Positions 24,301 to 35,835 of a stretch of DNA of 64,000 nt are shown in pieces. The notes under the pieces were generated by a model. It ran no database searches and was not told the DNA's origin. It was given only the letters and a program-made list of their open reading frames with translations. Each line of letters begins with the position of its first letter. The first letter of the stretch is position 1. This DNA is from Tretioscincus oriximinensis (lineage: Eukaryota; Chordata; Lepidosauria; Squamata; Gymnophthalmidae). The translations under genes were made by a program, and so were the position numbers. The stretch lies in the NCBI GenBank assembly GCA_022410635.1, contig JAJVDF010000412.1, forward strand, positions 866,070-930,069, given 5' to 3'.

Positions 24301-27300
24301 GCCAGTATAGAGCGCCCACTTCTCTCCACAGTTGACACAGGGCATTGACTGAAATACCATTTCTTAACCACTATGCACAATGTCACGTAAACCAACTTTG
24401 TCATGTAGGATCTGGGGATAAGAAGCATGATGCCTTCCATGTTTTCTTTGGTACGATTCAATCTGGACACTAATCTTTAAAAATAATGTGTATTTAATGA
24501 TTTATTTTCCTAAAACAAGGATGCTACTGACTGATCACACAAAGTTGCCCCAGTGGCTCTTAGCTGACCTTTTTACCACAGGCTTTCTCCTTGTTACCTG
24601 AGGATTATTTGAGCAGGAGACTTCTTATATTTTTCTGCCAGTGTTTTAATCCTAGGTTCTTCCAGAAGCACTGGCTCATCTGGGTGCTTCCACATCCGAT
24701 CGGGTGAACCAAGAGGGCTGTAAGCAGTCACAACTAGACCACGCTGATGGCAATGATCTATCAGTTGATTCTGGGCTAGGTACGGATGACATTCTACCTG
24801 TTAAGAGGAGTATATAGCAGTGAGAAGTCAGGTAAGATTATGCTTCTAAATGGCACTAGCTCCAATTACTTATATTTAAGCCATCTTGGATATTAAGGGC
24901 ACTCCTATGAAGTCTATTCTTTGTTGGCTAAATTATTACAAATGTCAACTGCGAAGACAGTCCCATAGATTGAACCCAAGAAACAATAGTATGGCATTTT
25001 CAAGCCACATGGTTCTGGCATTGGAAACCTTCTCACATTAAGAATATAAAGAAATCAGAAACAGCTCCACTGGGTTCCAACTCTAGGATTCCTTTGCCAC
25101 AGATATCTTGTGAGAAGAAGTGAAGAAGAATCTGGTTTTTATACCCCACCCGTCTTATTCGAAGGAACTCAGAGCGGCTTGGATTTAATTTTTATTCTTG
25201 TTCACATCTGAGCTCTAGTTTCTAAGGAATCAGCTCATTAAAAGAAAATCCTGATTTGCATTTCTAATTAATCAAAGTTCCAGATTTCAGTGAGCTCCAG
25301 ATTTACTTGTATGTTTTGCATGTAATCCTATAAACATAATGTGCTTTGTTGTAAAGTAATATAGGATGCGGGAAAGAGGAGTAAGGGAATGTATAGCATC
25401 TACACAGCAGAAGTGTATGTTCAAACAGATGTTTTCTAACTAGTTTTAGATATCACCTCCTGACTATTTAAATTGCATCCTCAAACACGCGATCAAATTT
25501 CATTCTTAAATCTTACCGGTATAAAAGTAAACTTTTGTGTTTGGTGGCACACATTTTATTGCAATTCCTGGCACAAGCTTCATCCCAACAAAAAAAGGAC
25601 TACTACTTTGTACTCATTTCTGTTCATATTAAGGAAGCATTATTTACACCTTTTTCACATACTTCTACCTTACCTGTAATACAGCTGGCTTGACTGAAGC
25701 TACGCTAAGGACATCATCAATCTGACGGCTATTAAAATTGGATAACCCAATTGCCTTCACCAGACCCTTTGACACTAGATTTTCCATGGCTTTCCAAGTT
25801 TCTTTGTAGTCAATGTAGTCATAGCGCATTGTGCCATCAGGATTCTTAGGGAAAAGGTTGTCTCCCCGTCTGTAACATATTCACAGTAAGAACAAATTAA
25901 TATAATCCTTGTACATTGTAATGCACTCTTTATGGGCCTGCTCTTGAAAATGGTTCTGAAGCTACAATTGGCGCAGAACGTAGCCGCTATACTGCTGACC
26001 AGAACGACTGGATGGACACGTATCATGCAGGCCTTGAAAAAGCTGCACTGGCTGCCAATCCTCTACCGAGTCCAATTCAAAGTGTTAATTTTAGTTTATA
26101 AAGGTCCCAAATAACTTGACCCCCAAATATCTGAATAAATATCTTCTCCCATATCAACCTGCCCATGCCTTAAAACCTCCAGGGGAGGCTTTCCTGGTTG
26201 TACCACTCCTCTCAACCATGGTGGTTGCCCCCAGTCCGTGGAATAGTTTACTCATCAAGGGGCATCAGTCCCTATCACTGTATTCTTTTAGAAGGTTTTT
26301 GGAGAAATGCTGTTTTTCTTCCCACCTTTTGATGCAATTTTATTATGTCAATTATATACTGTTGTTTTTATTGTTGGCTACCCTGAGACCTTTGGGTATA
26401 GGGTGGGGTATAAATATAAATAAATAAATATGATACATAATATCAAACGCACTAGATTCACCGCAAAGTTCTTTTTTTCTATATTCCGTTTTTTTTCCTT
26501 TTATAATTCCCAATTATTTCATGGGAAACTGACTAAAACCGATGAGCAATTCCCCAGAAAGAATGATGATGAATCAAACAAAATTACAGCAAAATCACCC
26601 TGAACTGTCACCTAACATCTCAGTGCCTAGAAAACAGAAGAGATTGCTCTTTAGATTCTGACAAAAGTTTGCTCAAATGTTGACACCAGATTTTTAACGG
26701 TGCTGATTTAGACTTTTCATAATTCCTGATCACTGACTATGAGGATTAGAATTCATAGTTCAACAAGCTCTGCAGGACCACAAGTTTTAGTATAGTATCT
26801 GACTAGAGAGAACATTGCCACTCCAAATGACTATGAAGTAATGTTTTGTAATCCTATCAGCACTTACTCAAAAGCATGTGGCCAATGCATGAGGTAAAGA
26901 TCTAAATAATCCAATTTCAGTTCTTGCAGAGACTTCTTCAAAGCTGGTTCCACATCTTCTGGGTGGTGCTTGGTGTTCCATAACTTTGATGTTACAAACA
27001 ACTCTTCCCTTTTGATAGACTTTTGGAAAGAAAAGAAAAGGAAGTTATAATCTATACAAATAATAAAACACATATGAAGAGTCCAACATTCTGAACTATA
27101 ACCACCAATGGCAGGGCTCAGAGCTTCAACAGCCTCCAGAGACCAATGACAAAGCTCAGAACTCTGCCAGCGTCCAAAGAAAGAGGAAGATAAGGAGAGA
27201 GGCAGAAGGAGGGAAGGGAGAAGGGAAGGAAGGATAAAGGAAGAAATGAATGAAAGAAGGAAGCAAGGAAAATGGAAAGAAAGAAGCACAAGTGAAAGAG

Positions 27301-30300
27301 AGATGGGAAGGGGCAAGGGAGAGAGAATGGGTGGAGGCATGGATGGGGGCAAAGGGGAGGAGGGGGCTAGAGCTCACTGCATTACCGTAATGAAATAGGC
27401 TAATTCCACTAGTTCTAAATGTTTCATAATACAAGTGAAAGACATCTGACATAAATCACCAGTAAAGTCTTTTTCTAGACAACCTGCTGGTTAGCTTATC
27501 CAACTGCAGTATCCATTTACATACGATCCATTTTGTCAAACCAAGCATATGAAAGCAACCCTTTCAGCTAAGAAAGCGGGACAGCAATGGATACCAAGTT
27601 AGCATACTATGGCATAGGCAAAATAAACACTCATTTTCAAAATTCTCAGGATTTGGACAGACTTTTAAAAACTACACAAGCTTTTTTTTTGCACAATCAG
27701 TTGGAAGTCTTATCCAGCCTCTCCAGGTACAAAGCTTAACATTAGATTTAGTTTTATTGCTTATTAAGACATTTGCATAGGGAAAACAATCTTTGTTTGC
27801 TCCAGCAACTTTCTCTTGCTTGTTCACTTTCTACAGTCACCATTTTCATTATATACTGAAGTGCATTAATGAAAAACAAAGTTGATAATCAGATAAACAA
27901 ATCATATTTTAAATTGCCAATAAGATCCCTTTAATACACAAATGCAGGTGATCAAAATGTTGGCATATGCCAGGAAAGACAGTGTTGATGACTGGCAATT
28001 CTAACCTTGTGTTGGCTGAGTGTCACAACTTTTAACATGCCCTTGAAGGGTTTGAAAGAATCCAATGGATATAATGCCAACAGATTATATTTCAGTTGTT
28101 GCCTTAGGTTTTCCATTCTGCATTTCAAAATATTCATATTACAAAACAATGCAACATCACATACATCTATTATGTCTGGCAACACTAACCCACAAGTTAA
28201 AATTCTATGCCATCCCTTCTATATTTTATTATTTTCTACTGTAAATAAAATATGTTTTGGAAACTTTGTTTCTAAGGTCAACACAACAATGCATTATCTT
28301 CTTAAACAAACAAAAGTGGGGACCGGGGCAGGACCTTCTTGGTAGCTGTCCCTAGTCTATGGAACAGTTTCCCCTCGAGGTGCATCAGTCACCATCATTG
28401 TATTCTTTTAGAAAATCTTTGAAGACGCACCTCTTGGCCTTTGGTTTAAGAAATGCCACTTTTAGATACTGTTTTTATACTGTTTTAATATGTCAATTTT
28501 GTATTGTTGTTTTTATTGTTGGCCTGCCTGAGATCTTTAAGTATAGAGTTGGGCAAACGTAAATAAAGCAACAAACAAATAACCAGCTGAAGTCATGAGA
28601 AAGTTTCAGTCCAATAGAACCTGTAGCATACAACAGGCAGCCCAGAGGTATTATCACTGATCCTATTAAAATCTGTTATTTCCTTGTAAATTTAAATTCA
28701 TTTAAAAAAAAAACCAAAACCAATCTAGGTGAAAATTCCCACAACACCTTCTCCACAGTTTTCTTAGCAGTCACTTCCTTGATAACTATATAAACTTCTG
28801 TTCCGTCTCTTATTTTTACCTTGTCAGCTCCAACAGCCTCCTGGAGAGCATCTCCGATCTCCGACTCATTACTGTAAGCTGTCGCACAGTCAATATGTCG
28901 ATAGCCCGCTTCAAGAGCATATTTTACTGCCTCTTTCACCTAAAAGAATTAAGCACTGTAGATATAATCAGAGGTCTACTCAGGTGTACTGGTATGAGAT
29001 CAACACGGGGGGGGGGGACCTCAGAGAAGAACCCGTACCCTTGAATTCCTGGCAAGGCAACAAAAGGGGAAGATTTACGTTTGACCCATTTTGCTTACTC
29101 TGCAGATGGGGCTCAGAGAGCACCAAAGAACTGTGAATAGCTCAAGGTTACCCAACTGGCTTTCGTGGAGGAATGCAGAATCAAACTGGAAGATTTCCAG
29201 ATAAGAGTCTGACACTCTAACCACTACACCAGGTTGAAAGTCTTCCAATAATTTCCCACTACTTTTCAGAAGTTATGTGCTTTTGGCAGGCCCAAGGGTC
29301 TTTTAGATTTCCACGTTGCCTTTTACCAGTCATACGCCGTCGAACTGGAAAGATCAGCTTGCTGCTTGTCTTTCTTGCTAAAGTGAGAAGTCTGGCATAC
29401 TATTTATCATTAGCAGTAGTAGTCCTTCCTTACTGGACAATTGACATAAAGGGGAAAGGAGACCACCTATTGAGAAAGTGGAATGCCTGGAAATACTTTG
29501 GGTTACCCTAAGAAGTCAAAAGTTTTCAAGCGGGAGATACTTCTGTATATTGGATCTCACCTTTTTACCAAAAGTCAAACCCAAATTGGATACTTCTCCT
29601 TTATCTAATTATCAGAAAGGCAACACTAGGCTCCCACAGAAATAGCAATAAATGAAACACAAATTCTAAATGGTTAATTTCACAGAACCTCTGCATGCTG
29701 GTTGAAGAAGATGAAACCACCCTTACAAAACGGAGATAAAAGCCTATCATTTACATATTTATTAAAAGGGGGAAAGATCAGAGCTTCTACTGCCTTTAAA
29801 AATTAATTTCCTTTTTGGTGCTCAGATGTAAGAGTAATATATCAAATGATTAGATAAAGAGTGCCACTGATGTATTAAAAACTGAGTAACAGTTAGGTTG
29901 CCTTTAGTAAGGCTGCAGTCACATATGTGCTCTTCAATAGCCCTCAGTTCAGAACAGGAAATCAGAAAAACAGATTTTAAACAGAACTGAAAACCAGAAA
30001 AATATGTTCAATATCTGTTTTTCAGAACCAAGGATTGTTGAATGTGATCTAACTAGTGGCAAAACTATTTTCAGTTCTCTGTCTATCAACACAAACTGAA
30101 AAATCTTTGTTCCGATTTTCCATACATAATTTATGGCCATTACTGCCATTCTGAAAAATATCCAGGGGGAAAGTTACTGTCAACAACTGTGAATTACAGC
30201 TTTGCTCATGNAAGCCTTCTCACACAAATACGGAAAAATGAAAAGAGACATAGCAGCCAATAAGTACACTGACTAATCCTTTAAACTTTTTGTTTAAAAT

Positions 30301-31305
30301 ATTGACATATTTTACAAAGGCAACTTATTTCTATTTCTACTTCACATGGATTTCACAGGGAGAGCTGAGAACTGGGTGTGTAATAATAATGATTTTAGAC
30401 AAAAGAGGGTGTTTCAATCATTTAGCATTCATTAGGCAAAAATATCACTTTTTCATCCATCNTTGCTTTTACCATGAGTGGAAAAAGTGATAAAACTGAC
30501 AAAATAGAGGAAAATTGAGACCAGTCTAAATATATAAACTGGGTTGCAGTGATCGGAAAACCAATCAGAAACGGAAGGATGGTAAAACCCTACTCCCTTC
30601 ATTGCCAATTGGATGAACGCTGAGCTATGCGGCAAAACTACAGCAGGGTGTGGACATCCTGCTGCCCCTGATTTGCTGGAGCTTTGCTTCCCCAAGGCAA
30701 TCCTGGTGCCTGCTGAATTTTGCTGCATAGCAGGGTGCAGTCAGGCCACCTCTGCTGCTGCTGCCTCCACAGGGCGATCCCGCATGCCACTGCCGTCACT
30801 AGCCATCTTCTATTAAGAAGTAAGAGCAGAGTGTGGCAAGAACACAGGGTGTGGGAATGGTGGACAGGGGAGGAAGCAAGACGGCACAAAAGGCAGTAGT
30901 CTGGGTGCACCAAGATAGATTCATTCAATGGTGACAATAATATAGAAATAGTTTCCTGATATTCTTTTTGAACACAGTATTTTCCACTTTCCTATCTAAC
31001 CTAAAGCCCTGCTATTTCAAGGTAATCTAATTATTTTTTTATTAATTTATTCACAATTCTATACCGTCCTAGGTCGCAGGACAGTTAACAATAAAAACCC
31101 AGTGAACATACTGTATTAAAACAGGCCTATCTAAAAGTAGAAAAGGGAGAGCAGTTTTTAGGCCTAGAGGCTTAAGGCTTAGAGGCTTAGACAAGAGTAC
31201 AACCCATCAATTTACCTTCCCAGGTTCACTCTTCCAAGTACCTAATCCAACAAGAGGCAACTTTTGTCCAGTATGGAGGGGAACATAGTTGTTTTCAGTA
31301 GACAT
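18294..31305 (-). CDS. AKR1A1: AKR1A1 aldehyde reductase (8 coding exons, 327 aa)
   Basis: Cytosolic NADPH-dependent aldo-keto reductase (aldehyde reductase), reducing aldehydes such as glucuronate and methylglyoxal to alcohols. Eight exons of 90, 120, 152, 196, 200, 73, 87 and 66 nt join in phase to 327 codons; the human protein has 325. The catalytic tetrad is intact: Asp47, Tyr52, Lys82 and His115, each two residues beyond the human numbering. The family landmarks [47 protein letters not shown] and IPKSVTP are present, and the C-terminus [11 protein letters not shown] matches the human [11 protein letters not shown]. The gene is co-oriented with NASP and divergent from PRDX1, as in mammals. 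A non-coding first exon is proposed near 38.6 kb, which leaves a 7.3-kb first intron full of repeats. No frameshift or missing residue is seen. Confidence 0.97.
18590..19205 (+). mobile_element. Two adjacent CR1 LINE 3' ends
   Basis: Both end in ctgatccagtatggctctt followed by ttcttatg, the CR1-type octamer end (18700 and 19200). The second keeps the translated remnant [15 protein letters not shown] wording (18890-18960). Confidence 0.75.
19840..19965. repeat. Copy of the GCTAGCAGCACTTT family
   Basis: Shares gagattcaagtctattccaa, cttgtctatgaaacctcatg and related words with the copies at 49765, 50212, 50690 and 53003. Confidence 0.5.
20210..20346. repeat. Inverted pair of the GCTAGCAGCACTTT family
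   Basis: gagctaacagcattttgaga ctaactt (20249-20275) is followed by aagttagtctcaaagtgctg ctagctcc in inverse order (20307-20334), a hairpin with a 30-nt spacer. Confidence 0.7.
20845..20931 (-). CDS. AKR1A1: AKR1A1 exon 8
   Basis: 87 nt encoding [20 protein letters not shown] and WRYIVPMVT, matching the human VFDFTFSPEEMKQLNALNKNW region. Confidence 0.96.
21944..21964 (+). repeat. (TG)n microsatellite
   Basis: About ten uninterrupted TG units. Confidence 0.9.
22278..22358. mobile_element. Near-perfect hairpin MITE (Tc1/mariner type)
   Basis: Arms 22279-22316 and 22320-22357 are complementary except for one missing base (tactgctcaaaagaattaa then ggaacactttaacat). TA at both ends. No coding content. 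Confidence 0.85.
22876..22948 (-). CDS. AKR1A1: AKR1A1 exon 7
   Basis: 73 nt encoding [20 protein letters not shown] and QNLQ; IPKS is the NADPH-phosphate binding motif of the family. The donor reads gtgagt. Confidence 0.97.
23235..23665 (-). mobile_element. CR1 LINE fragment
   Basis: The reverse strand encodes [20 protein letters not shown] and [20 protein letters not shown], the classic CR1 ORF2 C-terminal end, followed by the 3' UTR. Confidence 0.9.
24125..24375 (-). mobile_element. tRNA-derived SINE (family B)
   Basis: Begins with the GAAGAAGAAG tail and runs through ctgggttggctagagctgag to a tRNA-like head, in reverse orientation. Intron of AKR1A1. Confidence 0.75.
24598..24797 (-). 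CDS. AKR1A1: AKR1A1 exon 6
   Basis: 200 nt from [16 protein letters not shown] through [11 protein letters not shown] to [12 protein letters not shown]. It covers part of the cofactor-binding loop region. Confidence 0.97.
25110..25195 (-). mobile_element. SINE family B fragment
   Basis: gaagaagaatctggttttta taccccacc and cagagcggctt only; the tRNA-like head is missing. Confidence 0.6.
25674..25869 (-). CDS. AKR1A1: AKR1A1 exon 5
   Basis: 196 nt from [18 protein letters not shown] through [10 protein letters not shown] to [20 protein letters not shown] and PAVLQ. The donor reads gtaagg. Confidence 0.97.
25900..26430 (+). mobile_element. L2 LINE 3' end with RT C-terminal remnant
   Basis: Frames encode [17 protein letters not shown] and [20 protein letters not shown], then [17 protein letters not shown], the L2 reverse-transcriptase C-terminus. 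It ends ccctgagacctttgggtata followed by (TAAA)n. Frame-shifted and inactive. Confidence 0.88.
26868..27019 (-). CDS. AKR1A1: AKR1A1 exon 4
   Basis: 152 nt encoding [20 protein letters not shown] to [10 protein letters not shown]; it carries Lys82 and His115. The donor reads gtaagt. Confidence 0.97.
27085..27430 (-). repeat. Dispersed repeat with a polypurine core
   Basis: A 190-bp GGAA/GAAA-rich purine tract (27177-27365) inside a unit whose reverse complement recurs at 62090-62400. Confidence 0.7.
28320..28580 (+). mobile_element. L2 LINE 3' end
   Basis: ggtgcatcagtcaccatcat tgtattcttttagaaa and a diverged tail (gcctgagatctttaagtat, aaataaag). Similar to the copy at 25900. Confidence 0.75.
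28820..28939 (-). CDS. AKR1A1: AKR1A1 exon 3
   Basis: 120 nt, phase 0, containing [19 protein letters not shown], which supplies Asp47 and Tyr52 of the active site. Confidence 0.97.
29060..29237 (-). mobile_element. SINE family A fragment
   Basis: gatggggctcagagagcac, cccaactggctttcgtgga and aaccactacaccaggtt are the reversed body and tRNA-like head. Confidence 0.7.
29240..31210. other. AKR1A1 intron 2, no gene seen
   Basis: Mostly unique AT-rich sequence. A more GC-rich patch at 30600-30940 has open frames on both strands without homology I can recognise. A reversed L2-like tail is possible at 31036-31085. Confidence 0.5.
31216..31305 (-). CDS. AKR1A1: AKR1A1 exon 2, start codon
   Basis: [20 protein letters not shown] and [10 protein letters not shown]. 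The exon begins at 31311 after a tttag acceptor with six bases of 5' UTR; the donor reads gtaaat. Confidence 0.95.
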
Positions 31306-31663
31306 CTTTACCTAAAATAAATGTAATAAAAAGATTACGTACAAAGAAACTACAAAGGAAGGTTTGAAAGAGAAGCAGCAGAACTTGAATACATTCACAA
31401 GTTCCAAGCCATCAACAAAGGACTTAACAGAGACAATGGTTTCCTGGCCAACTATACATTTTTATGACACCTGTTAAGTATTTGATTGTTTCTCTACTAG
31501 ACATTGCCCCTTGTTGCCCCAGGGACTTTTTCACACAAGGAGATTAGTTCCTGCTATTTACCTGTTTTTCTAACCTGCAATTCAACACCTCCCTACAGTT
31601 GCATATGCTTTGTCTTCTCCCACACACGTTTTCCTATAAATACCTGACCCTGACATTAGTCCC

Positions 31664-31753
31664 TCAGCATCTGAAGAAGTAGACTTNTCTACGAAAGCTT
31701 ATGCCACCCACTTTTCTCAAGTTAGTCTCAAAGTGCTGCTAGCTCCTTTGCTG
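31664..31753. repeat. Copy of the GCTAGCAGCACTTT family
   Basis: catctgaagaagtagactt, acgaaagcttatgccaccca and tctcaaagtgctgctagctc in a row; one N. Confidence 0.6.
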
Positions 31754-32729
31754 TGTTAACAAAGTAATGCAGATCACAGGAGGTAATAATATCTTCCATA
31801 CAATAAGACTTCTTTCCAGCCTAGCCTCCCATAAGAAACTTAATAATAAAACTGAGGCCCTCAGGCAACAACAATTCTAATCCTATTAAAGATAAACTTA
31901 CGAAAAATGCTCCTTTTATAGATAACAGGAAACAACAGGATACTGACAATCCTCAGCCTAGGGGATGTCATAATTCCCTGTTGTGCAAATGCAGACATTA
32001 TTTTCCATGAATGCATAGTACGGTGAGACACCATCAATCCATTTTTAGTGTGTATACCAACATCTAGGCAGATTAAGAATTAAATTTTATTTTCAAAGAT
32101 AAAACAGGACCTGGGAAAAAATAATTGTTGATACCATGCTGATAATTGCTTACTTATGCAAATGAAGAATGATTAATGCTAAAATAACAACCAATTATTG
32201 GGCTTTTAGCAGAACATTAATCTGTGATAATGTTCCTATCTTATATAAGCATACCTGATGTAGGCATTGCAATTCACTAAACTATGTTTGTTCCTTAGTT
32301 AATTAGCAACTGCAGTAAGCTAACTGAGCTAATAAGAAATCTTAGTATCTTAAGTCCATTTATTGGATCACAGGTCTATTTTGCAAAGTTAGAAAGGTCA
32401 ACGAAATATTCTGCCTTTAAACCCAAGTCAATGTATTCCTTAGAAATCAAGAGAAGCTACCTTATTTAGGAGTGTGGCAAACGAATACTATAGTATGAAT
32501 CAGTGTTTAGAAAATAAAATGTGCACAAACTGTTGAATATATTATCCTTTTTGGGGAAAAAATTCGTCCTGCTAGAAATCTGGTTTGAAAATTGTATCAC
32601 TCTGTGCATTTGTGAAAAAAATCCATGCAGAGAGCAGCTGACAGTTAATGCTTACAATTTACTGCTTCCATGATACCAGTATCAGTTACCAGTATGTCTT
32701 GGCAAAGAAATATATAAAGGTGGACTCCC

Positions 32730-33075
32730 TTGGTGTACAACAAAAAAGATCACCATCACAGATTCACAGTGCTGCAGAGATTAGGAGCAACAGTCTTTCA
32801 ATAGAGACCAGTGTTCGAGGCCCTGTGTCTCAATTGGCCTTAGCTTCAGCTAGCCTAGCTGTTTGAAAGCAAAATCATTTGCAAGTATATTACTTAGTAC
32901 TACCACAAATGTGGTGGGGAAGATAGAATAGATGTTCATTTGCAAGTATATTACTTAGTACTACCACAAATGTGGTGGGGAAGATAGAATAGATGTAAAT
33001 CTTTGGACAAAAAAAAACTTGGAAGATGCTCTGAGTCCCTTTGGGTAAGAAGAATGGGGTATCAAAATCTCCATA
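32730..33075 (+). mobile_element. SINE family B with an internal tandem duplication
   Basis: The tRNA-like head (gtgctgcagagattaggag) and body lead to gagtccctttgggtaagaa and a TATA-like end. Inside, 32876-32936 is repeated exactly at 32937-32997. Confidence 0.7.
32876..32997 (+). repeat. 61-bp tandem duplication
   Basis: Two head-to-tail copies starting catttgcaagtatattactt; no mismatches seen. Confidence 0.92.
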
Positions 33076-33104
33076 GTTTTTTAATATCAGGTTTCCACCC
33101 TGTG

Positions 33105-33250
33105 GAGGGGGCGGCGACATTAGCGGCGGCGGTGGGGGGTGGCGTTAGCGGCGGTGGCCACCGCCACCGCCCCCCACGCCCCCCCCCCACGCCTAAATAA
33201 AAGGTGCCGGTACTATGTACCGGCGCGTTCCGTCACAAAAAAAGCCCTGT
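33105..33250. repeat. GC-rich palindromic block in AKR1A1 intron 1
   Basis: GC-dense stretch between two ggtttccacc/gtttccaccc words. It contains the palindromes GGCGGTGGCCACCGCC and GCCGGTAC-tat-GTACCGGC. Surrounding DNA is AT-rich. Confidence 0.8.
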
Positions 33251-33259
33251 TTCCACCCA

Positions 33260-34800
33260 TATGCAAATTCTGCAAAATATTGTACATTAACTCCTTAATT
33301 GCTCTATCATATCCATGCCCAACTTTTGTGTAAAGCAAGGGTGGTATGTGTGTGGCAGCACTTAGAGAGTATCAAGAGAGAAGTAGAAAGCAGGAGGAGG
33401 AGTGGGAGGAGATTTGTCTATGAAAGCTAAAGCTGCCTTCTTTTTTCTGGACCAAGACTAACATTGCTATTTCTTTGAAGTCTACAACATGTGTGTAGTT
33501 ATAAATACTAGAAGCAACAGAGTACGTAATATCTTACAAATTTGGTTTTCTTTTTTCTCTTTATATCTAAAACCTTTAAGAAACCAAATGAAGGGTAATA
33601 TTAAAACTAACTAAACATTTATCCAAATCTAATTGACAGAATGTATATATACTCCCTCCACATTGTAATTTTATACCAGTCCATCAAGTATTAAACTTTT
33701 ATCAAAGTAATTTATGAAATTGCAGAGGGGGCACACATAAGCATATATCATTCTAGTGTTCCAAGGACTACAGTGTTGTCAATTTGAGTACAACCTCTGG
33801 GCTGTTGCCATTTAGCAAAAAATAATAATAAAAATAGTATATGTAAAATCCACTCTCAGAGTTCTATCTTTATTGTATCTCATAGTTTCAACTTCAGAGG
33901 TAAATCCCACCAAATCCACCTAGGTTCCATTCTCACATAGGTTTCATTCATACAAGATCTAACAGATTTTACCTAACACATTGTTGTTTCAATATATGTG
34001 TGTGCTATTCTAAAGTTGTTTACCAAAGAAGGACAGTCTGCATGTAATCTAAAACTTTCTCTGAAATATAGAAGGAAATTATGGTTCACAAACTTCTACA
34101 TCCAGTCAATTTCCTCTGTTTTTGCCATGATCAGCTGTATCCCATGGAACTGTTTCCTCTATTTTATGTTTCAGACAATTGGGAGATAAATTTTTTTTAA
34201 ACTAAAAATAGTATCTTATTTGCTGATTATATGATTTGATGAGTTTTAAGAACTTCATATTTATACGGTCAAGTTATAAAAACTGAAATATCTAAAGCGA
34301 AAATTATATTTGGTTTGATTCACCCTTGGTTTTACCTTGATTTAGAAAGTGGTCTAAGCAGGAGCCTGCTCTCTACATACCATTCCATACTAGCACAGGT
34401 CACAGCAGGATCTCTACTAGGCCAGAATAGCACCTGCAGGCAATTAGGTTTATCAGAACCTAATTGCATTGAAATCAATGGGCCTTTCACCGAAATTAGC
34501 ATTATCTATAGTGCAACCATTAAATCTCAATTTAATTTCAACAAAGCTTATCGGATAATTTAAGAGTTTTGTATCACGCAAGGTTAATGAAGCCCCACAA
34601 AAGAACAGCTTTCTGTACTTTCCAAAGTAGTTCTGTGGTTTGTCACATAGCGCTTGCATTGGACTATGAATGAACAAAAATAAACAAATGACTCGGTTTA
34701 GGCAGTATGCAAAGAAATCCTCAATTCAAACACAAAGCTGTTCGTTTTGTAGTAAAACTTCATGCAAACAAGAAATTAACTTAAAATAATATATATAAAG
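33260..34800. other. AKR1A1 intron 1, no gene seen
   Basis: AT-rich, without recognisable coding, RNA or repeat structure except a possible repeat copy at 33418-33480. Confidence 0.5.
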
Positions 34801-34814
34801 TTAGTTTGTTTAGA

Positions 34815-35125
34815 AGAAGAAGAAGAACTCGGTTCTTATACTCCGCTTTTCTCACCTTTCAAAGGGACTCAAAGCGGCTTACAAGGACATATTTTGCCCG
34901 AAGGATCACATTCTATCTTCCCCACCAGGCTGTGGTGGTTCCCATGTATCTACTTGCAGTCCGTTGCAATTTCTTGCAATTCATGCTTTCGAATAGCTGG
35001 GTTGGCTAGAGCTACAGGCAAGTGGAAGGTGCTCACTCCTCCCCACTTCTAACACAGGGCTTCGAAACCCCATCTCCCAGGCGAGAGAAGAATTCCTAAG
35101 CAACTGAGCTATCCGTGCCTGCATT
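34815..35125 (-). mobile_element. tRNA-derived SINE (family B), near full length
   Basis: On the reverse strand it starts gcacggatagctcagttgct (A-box-like tagctcagt), has a B-box-like ggtttcgaagcc, and ends in GAAGAAGAAG repeats on the other strand. Best copy of the family in the window. Confidence 0.82.
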
Positions 35126-35264
35126 CACATTGATAATTGTCTTTTGCTAGCCTACCATGACACCAAGGTGTCTCCCACACGTAACGGCAGATCCCCATTT
35201 TGGAATTATGTGGAAGAACCAGCCTTTGGTTGAGCCAAAAATTCCCTGCTCCTGAAGGCACAGC

Positions 35265-35400
35265 TGTGTTTTTTACACTGTTGTACTTTAAATTGTTTTA
35301 TCATTTTTTATGTGCTCCGCCCTGGAACCTTTGGGTATGGGGTGGAATATAAATGTAAATAAACAAATGAATATATAAAAATATAAATACATAAATAATA
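35265..35400 (+). mobile_element. L2 LINE tail
   Basis: ctccgccctggaacctttgg gtatggggtggaatataaat and an AAAT-rich end. Confidence 0.65.
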
Positions 35401-35669
35401 ATGTTCACACACTTACTTTCAGGGCATTACAAAAACTATGTATCCTCGCTTAAAATGTTAGGGAAGCAGAATTTTTTAAAAGCCCCTAGCATCAGAACAC
35501 TTGCTTTTTTAAAAATGAAAAACATTTCTCAACCGGGGGGGAGAAGTTGGGGAAAAGAGGACAGCCAAGAATAGGACAGAAACAGGTTCCAGGGCTGAGA
35601 GTCCTATGGGGATCTCATATGTTTGTCAGAATTTTAATTCTCAAACAAAATATGAATTCTCATATGAGA

Positions 35670-35835
35670 TTGTACAAGAAATACGCTGGGGCCAGGAGTG
35701 ACATCACTATGGTGTCACTTCCAGCCTTTGCTTTCAGGACCTTCCAGAAATACGCCGGGGCTGGAAGTTACATCACAAATGATGTCACTTCTGGTCACTG
35801 CTTCCAGGAATGACACCCAGAGTGACATCACTACC
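35670..35835 (+). repeat. Two tandem units with gtgacatcac words
   Basis: Two units of about 75 bp (gaaatacgctggggccagga and gaaatacgccggggctggaa) each followed by paired tgacatcac/gatgtcact words in inverse orientation. Confidence 0.75.

Noticed and set aside
26864..27452. Long frame reaching upstream from AKR1A1 exon 4
   Set aside because: Only 26868-27019 is exon; the rest is intron and a polypurine repeat.
32876..32997. CRISPR-like direct repeat
   Set aside because: Two contiguous copies without spacers, in a vertebrate SINE.
34815..35125. tRNA gene from the tagctcagt head
   Set aside because: Only the 5' tRNA-like part exists, followed by SINE body and GAAGAA tail.
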